NCBI GenBank assembly: GCA_905160935.1
Contig: CAJHZI010000424.1
Span: 1,147,001 to 1,211,000, forward strand
Origin: Enchytraeus crypticus
Lineage: Eukaryota; Annelida; Clitellata; Enchytraeida; Enchytraeidae
Reading direction: 5' to 3'
DNA: 64,000 nt
Below, one piece after another: positions 33,684 to 44,120 of the stretch. The position numbers were made by a program, and so were the translations under genes. Within the stretch, counting starts at the first letter, position 1. Each line of letters starts with the position of its first letter. Under the pieces are notes generated by a model. That model worked only from the letters and a program-made list of their open reading frames with translations. It made no database searches and was not told the DNA's origin.

Positions 33684-35435
33684 TTAGTTATTTAGAGAAC
33701 TGCAGCAGGACCTACAGTACATCTGATCAACCATTATCGCGACAACCACTTGTACGACAACCAACCACCATAAAACAACTAAAGGTTGCTCTTGATTTCC
33801 CAGATTTGACGTAGTGTGACCACTCGTGCTCACAGCCTGATCATGGTCTTGAGATGTCGTATTTGAATAGTTGGTCCAGTAAAACGTGACCAAATCGATG
33901 TTAGTGCTTGACGATTTGGGTTCCTTGGAAAGATCAGTGAGATCACGGAGATGGTTATAGCTGGAAGTGCCTGTTAGGACAAGATATATACCTGAAGTAA
34001 CTTCCCGTGAATTACATGTAATCGAACTCTCGGTGGGCAGAGTCACATTCTCAGTTGAAAAACCACTAGTAAGATTTGACACTGTCAGATGCAATTCGGA
34101 TCTACTTTTCCGTATATTCGCTAATGCATAATCTCTAGGTCTGTCTTCTACTGCAACGGAGCACCTTTCAGCTAAATTGGTTGAAATCTTTGAATCATCG
34201 CAAACAGAGTTATTGAAGCAGTAGAGTAGGGATCCTGCTAGTTCAGGCGGTGAGGTGCAGACAGGCCAATCGATTGATACATTGCTAATCAGTTGCTTTA
34301 TCCGACTCAGATTGCAGTTGCATATCCACGGATTTCCTTCCAGAAGAATTTCATCCAGTAAAGGCATCCCACGAATGGCGGTCTCGTTCAGAGTGAACAA
34401 GCTGTTGCGTCTTAAATTCAGATCTTTCAATCTCCCACCAAACGTTTCAAAGAAGGTTGACGTAATTTCAGTGAGGAGGTTGTTACTTAAATTCATTATT
34501 TCTATCGAAGAATGTGTACCGTTTTGTGAACGTGTCAAACAATATTCGACAACATTTTCCAGTATGCTAGTTGTATTAATAGAGTTTACGGACAAGTCGA
34601 CAATACGTAATATGTTAGAAATCTTATAAACAGCATATGGTATATTCGAAAGTAAATTATCTGATAAATCAAGATAAGATATTTTATCGATTCCTTTAAA
34701 TATCTTTGACGGTATATATGCAAGGATATTTGAAGCCATACTGACTTGATTGAATATTCCAGTTACCCTTATTTCATCAATAGACACTAATCTATTTTGT
34801 GATAAGTCCAATACACACTCGGATATGCCAATAAATTTATTATAATTGTAATTGTTTATTTTTATTCTTGGAATAAATTCAATTAAATTGTTCGATAAAT
34901 TTAATAAATTGCTATCGAAGCGGGTCAGACAGGACGGAAATTCCCGGAGAACATTGTTTTGAAGTTGAATCTCGTTTATAACAAAAAGATTAGATGGCAA
35001 TGAAATACGATGCAATTTGTTTCTCGAAAGATCGATAGTTAACGCAAGGTTTTTGAAATAACTTAGTAAATCCTCATCTTCAATTTTCATATTATTACCA
35101 GCCAAGTTGAGAATCGTCAGAGTTTTCTCGGCACCGCCGAATGTATTTCTGTCGATATTTGTTAGGAGATTATCCGAAAGGCTCAATGTGTCCAGCACTA
35201 ACTTGTCTGTGAAAAATTCATGTGGAATGTTGCGAATTTGATTGTAATCTAGATAAATTCTCACTAGCTCAGTGAAGTTATTTAGAGCGTGAAACGCGAT
35301 GGAAGTTAAGCTGTTATTTCTCGCTGATATCATCCACACGGTTTCGCAAAGTAGTGAATCAGTGAGACCGTCCAAATCACTCAACCCGTTCGAATCAATG
35401 TTAAGCATATATAGATTCCTCAGAACACGCAAATT
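33684..35435 (-). CDS. Chaoptin-like LRR terminal exon C2, intact (LRRs, LRRCT, hydrophobic tail)
   Basis: Terminal exon of 583 codons plus stop, open throughout. Acceptor TTTTGAGCAG/AATTTG, phase 0, identical to the C1 acceptor; I start at the acceptor, not at the upstream Met that lies in the intron. Residues 1 to about 360 are roughly fourteen LRRs (LNIDSNGLSDLDGL, TIDLSRNKLHRISLP, YLDLSDNLLSNIP). About 365-430 is an LRRCT cap (GNPWICNCNLSRIKQL, then ELAGSLLYCFNNSVC). About 430-545 is a Ser/Thr-rich stalk, then a hydrophobic segment (LVVLWWLVVVQVVVAIMV). Unlike C1, which stops just after DQI, C2 reads on for DQMYCRSCCSSLNN, a Cys-rich tail. Chaoptin is GPI-anchored; here GPI or transmembrane anchoring are both possible. 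Probable role: cell-surface adhesion or recognition. The likely preceding exon is at 46,855-47,567. Confidence 0.9.
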   Translation of the reverse strand, partial: NLRVLRNLYMLNIDSNGLSDLDGLTDSLLCETVWMISARNNSLTSIAFHALNNFTELVRIYLDYNQIRNIPHEFFTDKLVLDTLSLSDNLLTNIDRNTFGGAEKTLTILNLAGNNMKIEDEDLLSYFKNLALTIDLSRNKLHRISLPSNLFVINEIQLQNNVLREFPSCLTRFDSNLLNLSNNLIEFIPRIKINNYNYNKFIGISECVLDLSQNRLVSIDEIRVTGIFNQVSMASNILAYIPSKIFKGIDKISYLDLSDNLLSNIPYAVYKISNILRIVDLSVNSINTTSILENVVEYCLTRSQNGTHSSIEIMNLSNNLLTEITSTFFETFGGRLKDLNLRRNSLFTLNETAIRGMPLLDEILLEGNPWICNCNLSRIKQLISNVSIDWPVCTSPPELAGSLLYCFNNSVCDDSKISTNLAERCSVAVEDRPRDYALANIRKSRSELHLTVSNLTSGFSTENVTLPTESSITCNSREVTSGIYLVLTGTSSYNHLRDLTDLSKEPKSSSTNIDLVTFYWTNYSNTTSQDHDQAVSTSGHTTSNLGNQEQPLVVLWWLVVVQVVVAIMVDQMYCRSCCSSLNN

Positions 35436-35990
35436 CTGCTCAAAATAAAGTAATAATGACATGCATGTAATTTATACATTAAGAGGTACGGTGAACGTTA
35501 TTATCGTCCATTGCCAATATTCCTCATGATGACTAACTAACACCTCAAGTCATACTTATTAGTCCTTTCTTTTGCGATTTCATTGTTATCATTATATAAT
35601 TTAATCAATTGCAATATGCGATGCTACCTTAATCATATATTTAAAGGGAACAATTTAAATAATTCACAATATACAGCCAATGCGCCATCTATTATAGGCC
35701 TAATGAATACACACAGAGTTTCTATTTCTTTTTAGCATCACAGTATTTCTCTGTCGGTTTAGGCATTTATTTTAAGTTATTTGTTTTAATACATACAGCT
35801 GATTCCGTTAATAATTTTTGGTATGGAAACTGCTCCCGTTTTTTGCTATATTTGGATGTTATACACATGTAGGCCTATATTTTGATGATGACTATTATCA
35901 TTATTTTTCGCTACAAATTTGAAACCCCATGCATTTGAGGAGCAATTACATTCAAATAATAGTAGCAACATCAATTTTTTATTTTATATT
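35436..35990. other. Intron upstream of exon C2
   Basis: AT-rich sequence with part similarity to the region upstream of C1 (35,440-35,660 versus 23,975-24,240), consistent with duplication of exon plus flanking intron. No other feature. Confidence 0.55.
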
Positions 35991-37745
35991 AAAAAAGTTC
36001 CCCCACCTTTTACTTTTTCTTCTTCACACATATACCCCATTTTGAGTATCGGTTTCAATTTAACACAGAACTTTATATGACGTTCGAGACTGCTTTTAAT
36101 CGCAGTCACTGGTAATTTCTCAGTTATTTTATGTCACCAACGTTAATGGAGAATGGAAAAGCACGGAGGATAAAGAGCTCTACCAGAGGCAACTTAAGAG
36201 TGGAAGAAAAATTTGCTATTCAACGGTCAAACAAGCCCCTTTGAATTCAATTCATCCCAGAAAACGAATCCGACTATCAACAACTCAACCTCAAGCCAGC
36301 TCTTCTCAATCGCAACCCACACAAAAACATAGCACTGTCTCATCAATCTGCTGATTCATAAACCTCTGATTCTTCACCTGGGTCGTCAGCCTCTATTCCA
36401 CGTCATCTTTGCTTAAGTGCAAATCGAAGAACCAAAGAGCAAGCACTAGAACGGCGGATCTACTTGTACTGAAATGCAATATTTCTACACATAAAGCACA
36501 TGACGTTCTGGCAATCATTGCTGAACAGGGTCATGATGTTCCGGTTCCAAGTCAGACGGGTGTCTGGAGACAAGTAATCTCTGAAGGAAAGAAAATGAAA
36601 AACCAATTAATTCAAAAACAAGACAAAGATCCCTATTGTCTACAGTTTGATGGTAAGAGATTGTGAGGGCAATAGTATCAGGTAGTGCAGCTAAACATAT
36701 CACAACTGAAATCAAACTCGGTATTCTTAAATGGGACAGTGGTTCCGCTGCAGCCATTCACAAGGAACTGCATCAGCTACTTGATGAATATGATGCTTAG
36801 GAAAATATTCTCATGATCATCTGCTACACGAGAGCATTAAATACTTTTCGTTTTTACGGGATTGCAAAGCTCATAAAGGATGATGTCCTGAGCAAGGGCT
36901 TTCAGAAGCCACTGTGTATTGGCTGTCAGCATCATGTACATGACTTCCTTCTGAAGCATGTCATTGATTTTCTTATTCATGAACCCACGAGCAAACCAGA
37001 ACCGAACTATTCCTTCATTGACAAATTAACAGAAAACTAGGATTCTCTTCAGGCTGATTACCACCTCGTTGCGACCGATGATGTTAACACAGACGAGAAC
37101 CCTGGATCTCGAGATGATTTCAAGTTCTTACATAAACTTTGACAGGCATATCGTCGTCACAAAACAACTTCAAATTGGCCTCGAATCAGCTGGCAGAAAC
37201 TCCCGAATTTATACCAGGCAAGATGGAATTTGCGTGCGAAATATGCTGTGATAGCATTATTTCTTATACAAGTGTGGCGTAACATTCTCGCTCCAGCGCA
37301 CGACTTCATCTGCTAAGAATGGCTAAATACTTTGTTCCATTCACTTCTAATCTACAATAAAGCGTACTTCAATGAACTGTTTACCTTACTCACAAAGATA
37401 AAGCGCAAGAAGGCAATTAAGTGTTTATAGTCAATTGAGTCGGTCGAGGAGTCATTAATTGCCATTCCCAGATCAAACCGAAGTGCTGAACGTGCTGTAA
37501 AACTGAAGGAGGAACTGCATGAAAAATCGGAAAAAAAATTAATTTTTGAATCTAAACTTCATAGGAAAAAATAATTTGTAAACATTTTCTGTACATTTTT
37601 TACAGAATACTAACCGTTCTGCATCTTATTTGTTAAAAAAGTTGCTTACTTAATACTATTGGGCTACTCTTTTGAATACAGAATAAACATCATGTCCTTT
37701 TCGTGAAAAAGACAATTACTTCTAAGGAGGGGGGGAACTTTTTAC
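35991..37745 (+). mobile_element. DNA transposon with short TIRs, degenerate transposase
   Basis: Terminal inverted repeats AAAAAGTTCCCCCACCTTT (left) and AAAAAGTTCCCCCCCTCCTT (right, reverse complement) bound about 1.75 kb. The plus strand carries broken frames: KCNISTHKAHDVLAIIAEQG (36,409-36,666), then FQKPLCIGCQHHVHDFLLKH with VIDFLIHEPTSKPEPNYSF (36,813-37,040). The Cys-x-His-His core with DFLLKH resembles transposase-derived proteins in invertebrates, but I cannot name the superfamily. Multiple stops; nonfunctional. Confidence 0.6.
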
Positions 37746-37889
37746 AAAAAATCAAAAACTACTACTTATATTCTTAAATTACTCATAAAGGTTCCTGGAT
37801 TGCTAGTTGTTTCAAATAAAAAAAAATTTTGTCATCACCCTAACATATCTATACTTATATGTATACATGCACGTATATATAGGCCCTAT

Positions 37890-37892
37890 ATA

Positions 37893-37942
<50 letters not shown>

Positions 37943-37953
37943 CTATATATATA

Positions 37954-37991
<38 letters not shown>

Positions 37992-38011
37992 CTATATATA
38001 TATATACTATA

Positions 38012-38060
<49 letters not shown>

Positions 38061-38111
38061 AGTTTTTCCTAAAGTTATTGAGATTTCGCTAGGGGATTTT
38101 TTTTGACCCAG

Positions 38112-38155
<44 letters not shown>

Positions 38156-38205
38156 CTGGGTCATAAAAATCCCCTAGCGAAATCTCAATATTTTTTTTGA
38201 CCCAG

Positions 38206-38249
<44 letters not shown>
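37890..38249. repeat. (TA)n arrays punctuated by solo transposon ends
   Basis: Three (TA)n blocks separated by a right-end-like terminus (38,058-38,118: GATTTCGCTAGGGGATT, then GACCCAGTCTG) and a 59-bp back-to-back pair of termini (38,150-38,208: CAGACTGGGTCA ... GACCCAGTCTG). All are termini of the element at 38,250-39,016. Confidence 0.85.
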
Positions 38250-38252
<3 letters not shown>

Positions 38253-39016
38253 CGACTGGGTCAAAAGAAATCCCCTAGCGAAATCTCAATAACTTCAAGA
38301 AAACTCAAGATATCTTTACGAAATTTACGAAACTTCTAGGGGAGGAATTTCTGCGTTTATTCTCCAAATTTGATGAAAATCAATTGATCGGGAAAGAAAT
38401 TACGGCGTTTCTACGAAAAAAGTGCAAAATTAGTTTTATAACAAGGCTTTTTTTACCAAAAGTCTTAGTAACTTGGACAAAACTCAAAACAAATTTAACA
38501 AAATTTTCGGAGCTTCCAGAGGAGAAATTTTTACATATATCCTGCAAATTTACTGAAAATATATTCATAAATAACAAAAGTACAGCGTATCTTCGAAAAA
38601 AATGTTAAAATCATTTTTAACAAGGCTTATTTAAACAAAAGTACCGGATATTTTCTTCAAAATTTAGGAATAATTTTAACTGAAGAGCGAATTTTAAGTA
38701 TCTTTTATTGGAGTAGCTAACCAGGTAGTGCAGGCTTAAACCCCACCACTTAAGTAAACGGCCTTTTTCGGGGTCGTTATTTTCTTTAAAAGGAACGCTT
38801 GACATTTTGAAAAGCCTTGTTAAAATTGATTTTAGCACTTTTCTAGTAGAAATGCTGTATTCTCGTAACCAATGAATAACCAAATATTTTCATCAAATTT
38901 GCAGGATGTACGCAGAAATTCCTGCCCTAAACGCTCCGTAGATTTTGTAGAGATATTTTGAGTTTTCTTAAAGTTATTGAGATTTCTCTAGCGGATTATT
39001 TTTTTGCCCCAGTCTG
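38250..39016. mobile_element. Non-autonomous TIR element, tandem 180-bp units, in (TA)n
   Basis: About 770 bp with inverted ends. The left end reads GACTGGGTCAAAAG then CCCCTAGCGAAATCTCAATA, and the right end (reverse complement) CAGACTGGGGCAAAAAAATA. Inverted similarity extends roughly 200 bp inward (blocks AATCTCAATAACTT, AGAAAACTCAA, GGAATTTCTGCGT, TTTAACAAGGCTT). The left half is a tandem pair of about 180-bp units (38,283-38,463 and 38,464-38,640). The CAGACTG-GTCAAAAA end resembles the other TA-flanked mariner-like elements here. No transposase. Confidence 0.8.
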
Positions 39017-39020
39017 TATG

Positions 39021-39024
<4 letters not shown>

Positions 39025-39075
<51 letters not shown>

Positions 39076-39076
39076 T
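39025..39076. repeat. (TA)n microsatellite
   Basis: (TA)n tract adjoining the right end of the TIR element. Confidence 0.9.
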
Positions 39077-39117
39077 CTTGCATAATATAGATATATACTA
39101 AAAGCATATAAATATCA

Positions 39118-39700
39118 TCTTAGTGCACTGCCTACTGGCAGGTCCACGGTGTATAACGCCTCCACAATTCTCTGTCTGCCGCCTTCCTCTTCATTTTCAC
39201 ATATGAGCGGGTCTTTCAATCATCTAACATAGCTTATCTCGGCCTTACCCTGACTTCTTTTTCCTCCCATTCTACTTTCTATGACCTCTATTAATAGACC
39301 TTCCCCGCTTAGATTGTGTCCTATAAAACTTTTATTCCTATTTCTAAATACATTTATCAACTGTCTATCGATGCCAACTCTCTTCAGATTTTCTAAATTA
39401 GTAACCTTTTGAGTCGAGCTAATCTTCTCCATTCTACTCCAAATGCACATTTCTAACGAAACTAATTTCCTAATATCTTCCTTCTTTAAGTTCCTTGTTT
39501 CACGTCCATACAATAGCATGGTCCAAACCAAAGTTTTCAAAATTTTTATCTTTGTGTCTTTCTTTAGACTTTTGTTAAAAGTTCTTTTCTATTACCAAAG
39601 GCCGCTCTTGCTTGTGCAATCCTACTGCATTTCTTCGTCTCATATTTTCCGTCATCAGTTATAGTATGACCAAACTATATAAAATACCTTACCTGTCGCA
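39118..39700 (-). mobile_element. RTE-B LINE, 3' portion
   Basis: Minus strand begins at its 3' end with the complement of GTGCACTA, GCCAGTAGGCA and GGACCTGCC (39,118-39,150). The C-terminal RTE block follows (TLVWTMLLYGRETRNLKKED, LVSLEMCIWSRMEKISSTQK, GHNLSGEGLLIEVIESR) to about 39,540, then the YLG-proximal region to about 39,700. One longer open frame of 106 codons remains; the rest is broken. Confidence 0.85.
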
Positions 39701-39747
39701 ATTTAATACCATACCATATATACGCGTGTACATGTATATATATACAT

Positions 39748-39751
39748 ATAC

Positions 39752-39794
<43 letters not shown>
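39748..39794. repeat. (TA)n microsatellite
   Basis: (TA)n tract directly abutting the left end of the mariner-like element. Confidence 0.9.
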
Positions 39795-39798
<4 letters not shown>

Positions 39799-40002
39799 GG
39801 GCGTCAAAAAATGACCCATACAGAAAATGAATTATAAATTTTGTATCTGATGTCTATTTATCATGTAAATTTAAGGGATTATTAGTGGTCCAATTCTACA
39901 CATATTCTGCAAAGTTGATAGAAATATATGCTCTAATGCACATACTCTACATTTTAATACCAATTTTTCACATGAAAATATTTTTACTTATTATATTTTG
40001 TG

Positions 40003-40018
40003 GGCCCTGAAAAGGGCC
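40003..40018 (-). promoter_or_regulatory. Histone-type mRNA 3' stem-loop downstream of transposase stop
   Basis: The minus strand reads GGCCCTTTTCAGGGCC, a perfect fit to the replication-dependent histone stem-loop consensus (6-bp GGYYYT/ARRRCC stem, 4-nt TTTC loop), preceded by CCAAC and followed by CACAAA, as around true histone stem-loops. It begins 18 nt after the transposase stop codon. No histone coding sequence lies upstream. A purine-rich U7-binding element downstream is not obvious. Function is inferred. Confidence 0.7.
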
Positions 40019-40036
40019 GTTGGGTTGGAACAAATA

Positions 40037-40130
40037 TTAAAGAAGTAACTGTTCGAAATGTCCACCTTGAATCTGAATGCATGACTGAGCGTATTGCCTT
40101 CTTGATTGAAAATTGGGCAGCTCGTTTCAG
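40037..40130 (-). pseudogene. mariner-like transposase C-terminus
   Basis: The minus-strand frame ending at TAA (40,037-40,039) reads ELPNFQSRRQYAQSC then IQIQGGHFEQLLL and stop. The (C)I...GGHFE.LL ending is the standard C-terminus of Tc1/mariner transposases. The frame is interrupted by a TGA just upstream (about 40,131). The rest of the catalytic domain is not recognisable, so this is a decayed remnant. Confidence 0.7.
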
Positions 40131-40767
40131 ATAATTTCTCTCTCTCTGCAATCTTCCTATAAATACATTTAATACTCTTACAAGGACCATCCTTTCAGCG
40201 GATAGGCTTGCTATATTCTTTTCACCCTTTAACCTTGCTCATGGAGTTTTAGTATCTGCAATTTATCGTCGTACATAACTTTTCCAATTGTTGCTGTCAA
40301 GTACACAGATTGAAAGTCAACAGTGGATATGAATCTACGCGTCGCGTGACCTACTTAAGTATGTCTTCGACAGCCATAAAAGGGCTAGAGCTGTGGGCTC
40401 TGTCTAGCCCAACTGCGAGGCCTTTTCTAGCCTTGCCTCTAGCCCAATAAAATTCTGAGCTAGACGTACAGTGCCTGCTGTAATTGCAGCTGCGGCCTTG
40501 GTGTTACTCAAACCAAAACAATGAATCAATGTAAGGCTCTTATCAGGTGTATTAAGTGACAAACTGCTTAGAGAATCGATAATACGTAGGGGCATGGCGC
40601 GAAACGATCTGTAACTCGAATTGTTATGCATATATTTCCATGAAATTTGCAGCTTATATGTAGAGTTGGGCTATGAATAAACGCTTAAATTTACATGATA
40701 AAGAGACATCAGATACAAAAGTTCTAGAAAATGTTCTGCAGAGTGTCAGTTTGTTTTACGCAGTCTG

Positions 40768-41219
40768 TATATACATGTATAATCTGTATTTGTCACTTGG
40801 GCATCCGAAACACACACAGAACAGAACAATCATAATGTGCAAAAAATAAATAAATTAAAAATAAAGAAATACAATGGACAGTATTTCGCAAAGTATACAA
40901 TAAGCATATAAATATCATCAATATTGAAACCGTACAGGTTACATTTTACAAATTTATGCAACAATAATTCTGGGCATGGTAGGGCTATTTTTCTTACAAA
41001 ATTGATGAAAGGTGAGGTTTATTTTATAACTGTAATTATTTTTAAGATGCAGAAAGTAGTTGCAGTGAGCTGCCAGCTTGTCTACGTCGCCCATTGATAG
41101 ACTTGTACATATTAACCGTAGCATATTATTTACATACCTATTCAGATACGATAACAAAGGCATTACCGTTAATGCATATTTGTGCAAAATTAATTATTCC
41201 CAGTATTCTAGGCTGGGTC
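40768..41219. other. No clear feature
   Basis: AT-rich sequence. A minus-strand 77-codon frame at 40,954-41,187 resembles no domain I know and could be the 3' region of another LINE. Confidence 0.4.
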
Positions 41220-44120
41220 ATCCATTTGGTTGGCAGTGATTTGCATGTCGCTTGGAAGTAGACGATAAGTTAAATCAGCTACAGCAGGAGACCAAAAGCT
41301 TCGTGAAGCCTTAATATCAAACAATTCACACTCGGATCAGGATATCCCCATCTGTAATGCCCAGCACCGACGTTTGCGCCCCAGTTTCTAGCCAACGACA
41401 TATCCGTCAGCAGACTCAGTTTGATGCACACAACTCGGGCTGTGGCATCCATCTGTTGCCCTCTGATGCGATATCCAAATCGGAAGTAGTATCAATGTTT
41501 GTCGGTACAATTGCAAAGATCAGCAGACGGAAAAAGAACGTCATATTTACAGGGCTACCTGAAGACGCTGGCTGTAGTGATTTAAAACTGGTTTCCTCGT
41601 TCGCCCAAAATCATCTTACTGCATCATTCAATATTGCGGGGTATCTATGCTCATACTAGGTCGAGCATAATATGGAAGAGTCAGAAAGCTCCTGGTACGT
41701 CTTGTATCTGAACAAGATGCCACCTTCCGCGTTTCTACTGGAATCAAGAAGAGAAAGGAAGACAGGACTTACGCTCAGCTTAACGTGTTCATCAACCCGG
41801 ACTTGACTGAACAACAAGCCAAGTCCGAACATAAAAACCACCTCAACAAGCGTCGTGAGGCACCAGGAGCTCACTTAAGCCGTAGTCAGGCTCAAGCAGG
41901 AAGTACTGCAGGATTGCTACTTCTTCAGGATTGACGGCCCCCAGTCACCCTACGTCGGTGGGTAACACTATGAATCATGTTTCTGTCTCCACTACGGATT
42001 ACCCACCGCAAACATTCATACAATAGTACCAGGAGGAACACATCGTTTCCTTAGTACAATCAGAATGTCAGTCAGTTCTCAACTTCAGCCTGGAATATCA
42101 CACGCAACAAACCGCATACTAATGATTCTGATAAACCCAAGCAGCCAGTCAGATGTCTTTCCCGAATTACTCTAATACGAAATTAAATCCTATTGCTGTT
42201 GAATTCAACCTTCATGCTGCTGTGAATATTAGTCATCCTGTTTCTTGCCGGTCTTCTGATATTGGACACAATTCAACTCACGTACGTATGACTGCCCAAT
42301 GACGATAGCGATTTTATGAATACTAAAAATGTGCAATTAGATTTTATCAGATCAAATTCACATATAGATTCGTTTAGCTATTGATGGCGATTTTTGCATA
42401 TTCAGAATAGACTGAGATAACAAATGGGGTGGTGGTGTGTGCATAATCTGTAGAAATAATGTTTATGCTATTTATAAACGTATTGATCTACCTGCTCGCA
42501 ATATTAATCTGGAGTTAGTGGCAATAGAGGATTTGTACGATAAGGCTGTGAAACGAGTTCAAGAGGATTTTAAAATAGAAGAAGAGAATATCATAGAAGA
42601 CGATAAAAGGGACCCCAATTTAATGAAGGAGGAAATTTATTCTGCAATTAACAGTATGAAGAAGGGAAAGGCAGCCGGAATAGATGAAGTCCCAGCAGAA
42701 TTCTTGAAAATGTTGGAAGGAGAAACACTCAAAAAGTTAATGGAAGTATGTATGGAAGTGTACAGTACAGGTATTTGGCCAGACGACTTTACCAACTCAA
42801 AGGAGGCGGGGGCAGGCCGAGATTAGGTATGTTAGATGATTTAAAAACCCACTCATATGTGGGAATGAAGAGGAAGGCGGAAGACAGAGAAGAGTGGAGG
42901 CGTTATGTACCATGGACCTGCCAGTAGGCAGTGCACTAAGAGAGAGAGTGGCAATAGATATAGGGCCCTAATGTATGTTTACAATAATGGAGTGAGACTC
43001 ATTTTAGTCAATTAACCACCGGGTAAATTGAATAACCACTGCATGTATCAGCTATTAATATCGGCTTTAATGTATCACAGTAGTACACTTTTAATTTGTA
43101 TAGCCGGCGACTTTAATCTTCCTCTTATGGACTGGGTAAATAACTTTTCTCCTAATACTAAAGTTTATATTTACTTTCTTGTTGCATTGTTGTACATGTA
43201 TACACTATGTAAGATTCGTGTATGGGTTACTACACCTGAAACAAAGCAATAAAGAAAAAATAAATAAATAAAAATTTCTAAGTTATTTTATATGCAACTC
43301 CTTTCTTCAAATCGTAAATTTCCCAACTCGTGATGGAAATTTACTCGATATCATCCTCACTGATAATCCACAGCAAGTCAGTAATATTCGATCATGAGCT
43401 TCAAAAGTTTCAAGCGATCATTTGACCATTTTATTTGAAATTACTCTTTATACTAGTATGTATGTCGATGTTCTTAGTGAATCTACATCTGTGGACTTTT
43501 CCTTTAGTAATAATCTTACTAATTTTAAATATGAAAAAGCGGATTGAGCTTCCATTAATGCTTCGTTAATTTCAATTGAATGGCTTGATATTTTTAATGA
43601 TTGTATATCTGTCGACCAGTGTTGGTCAATACTGCATTATATTTTGCATGATATTTTATCTTCCGTATCCATCCCTAAAAATATATTAGTAAAATGGAAA
43701 ATCGAATTGGAGCATGTAGTGGAAAACCTAAACAAAGAGTTCTTATTATGAAAGCTAGAAAATTATTAAATAAGACATGTCTGCTTGGCGTTTTTACTGA
43801 AATTATCGCTCAAATGAAACTAGAGAAACTCGTAACAGAGCTGTCTCCATTTTAAAGAAAATTATATTTCAAGAAGACGTTAGCTAGTAAATTAGATTGA
43901 TTGAATGCGGCTCCTCTCGTTTATTCTTTTCTCATATTAAACGTAAGACATCAAGGAGAGATGCTATCCCACATCTTATTCAACAAGACTCTGACAACCA
44001 ATCCTATATTGAATAAGAAAAAGCATTGTTGCTAAACGACTATTTCTGTTCATTATTCACTAAAGTTGATAGCATTCTTCCAAAATTTTCTGTATCAGAA
44101 TAGTTTGAATGTATGATTTT
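41220..44120 (+). mobile_element. L2/Jockey-type LINE, ORF1 and endonuclease, with nested insertion
   Basis: Plus-strand LINE remnant. The ORF1-like region at 41,357-41,880 shows RRKKNVIFTGLPEDAGCSDL, then RKLLVRLVSEQDA and NVFINPDLTEQQAK. ORF2 endonuclease pieces follow: VCIICRNNVYAIYKRIDLPA (42,437), ELVAIDIGP rejoined across an insertion, ICIAGDFNLPLMDWVN (43,090), FPTRDGNLLDIILTDNPQQV (43,320-43,390). The pre-RT linker runs to LFTKVDSILPKFS (about 44,100). The RT domain is absent. An RTE-B copy is inserted at 42,529-42,946 and a short A-rich insert at about 43,165-43,285. Stops and frameshifts throughout. Confidence 0.8.
42529..42946 (+). mobile_element. RTE-B copy nested in LINE, 12-bp target duplication
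   Basis: Flanked by AGTGGCAATAGA at 42,517-42,528 and 42,947-42,958. Removing it restores the host frame ELVAIDIGP. It encodes LYDKAVKRVQEDFKIEEENI, MKKGKAAGIDEVPAEFLKM and VYSTGIWPDDFTNS (N-terminal RT). It then jumps, by internal deletion, to the 3' end (GGCAGGCCGAGATTAGG, KRKAEDREEWRRYV, GGACCTGCCAGTAGGCAGTG, short (AG)n). Confidence 0.9.

Larger units (their letters stand above)
39795..40767 (-). mobile_element. mariner/Tc1-like element with about 150-bp TIRs
   Basis: About 973 bp. The left end starts CAGAGGGCGTCAAAAAATG and the right end (reverse complement) CAGACTGCGTAAAACAAAC. Inverted similarity continues about 150 bp (TTTTGTATCTGATGTCT, TTATCATGTAAATTTAAG, CTCTACA). TA lies on both flanks, as expected of Tc1/mariner. 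The interior is shorter than an intact transposase gene would need. The minus strand retains a transposase C-terminus, annotated separately, followed by a histone-type stem-loop. Unclassified minus-strand frame 40,404-40,631 lies in the 5' half. Confidence 0.8.

Noticed and set aside
34255-34629. 124-codon plus-strand open frame
   Set aside because: Antisense to the intact LRR exon C2, no recognisable domain.
40003-40200. Histone gene on the minus strand, suggested by the stem-loop
   Set aside because: No frame upstream of the stem-loop matches the C-termini of H2A, H2B, H3 or H4; the adjacent frame is transposase.
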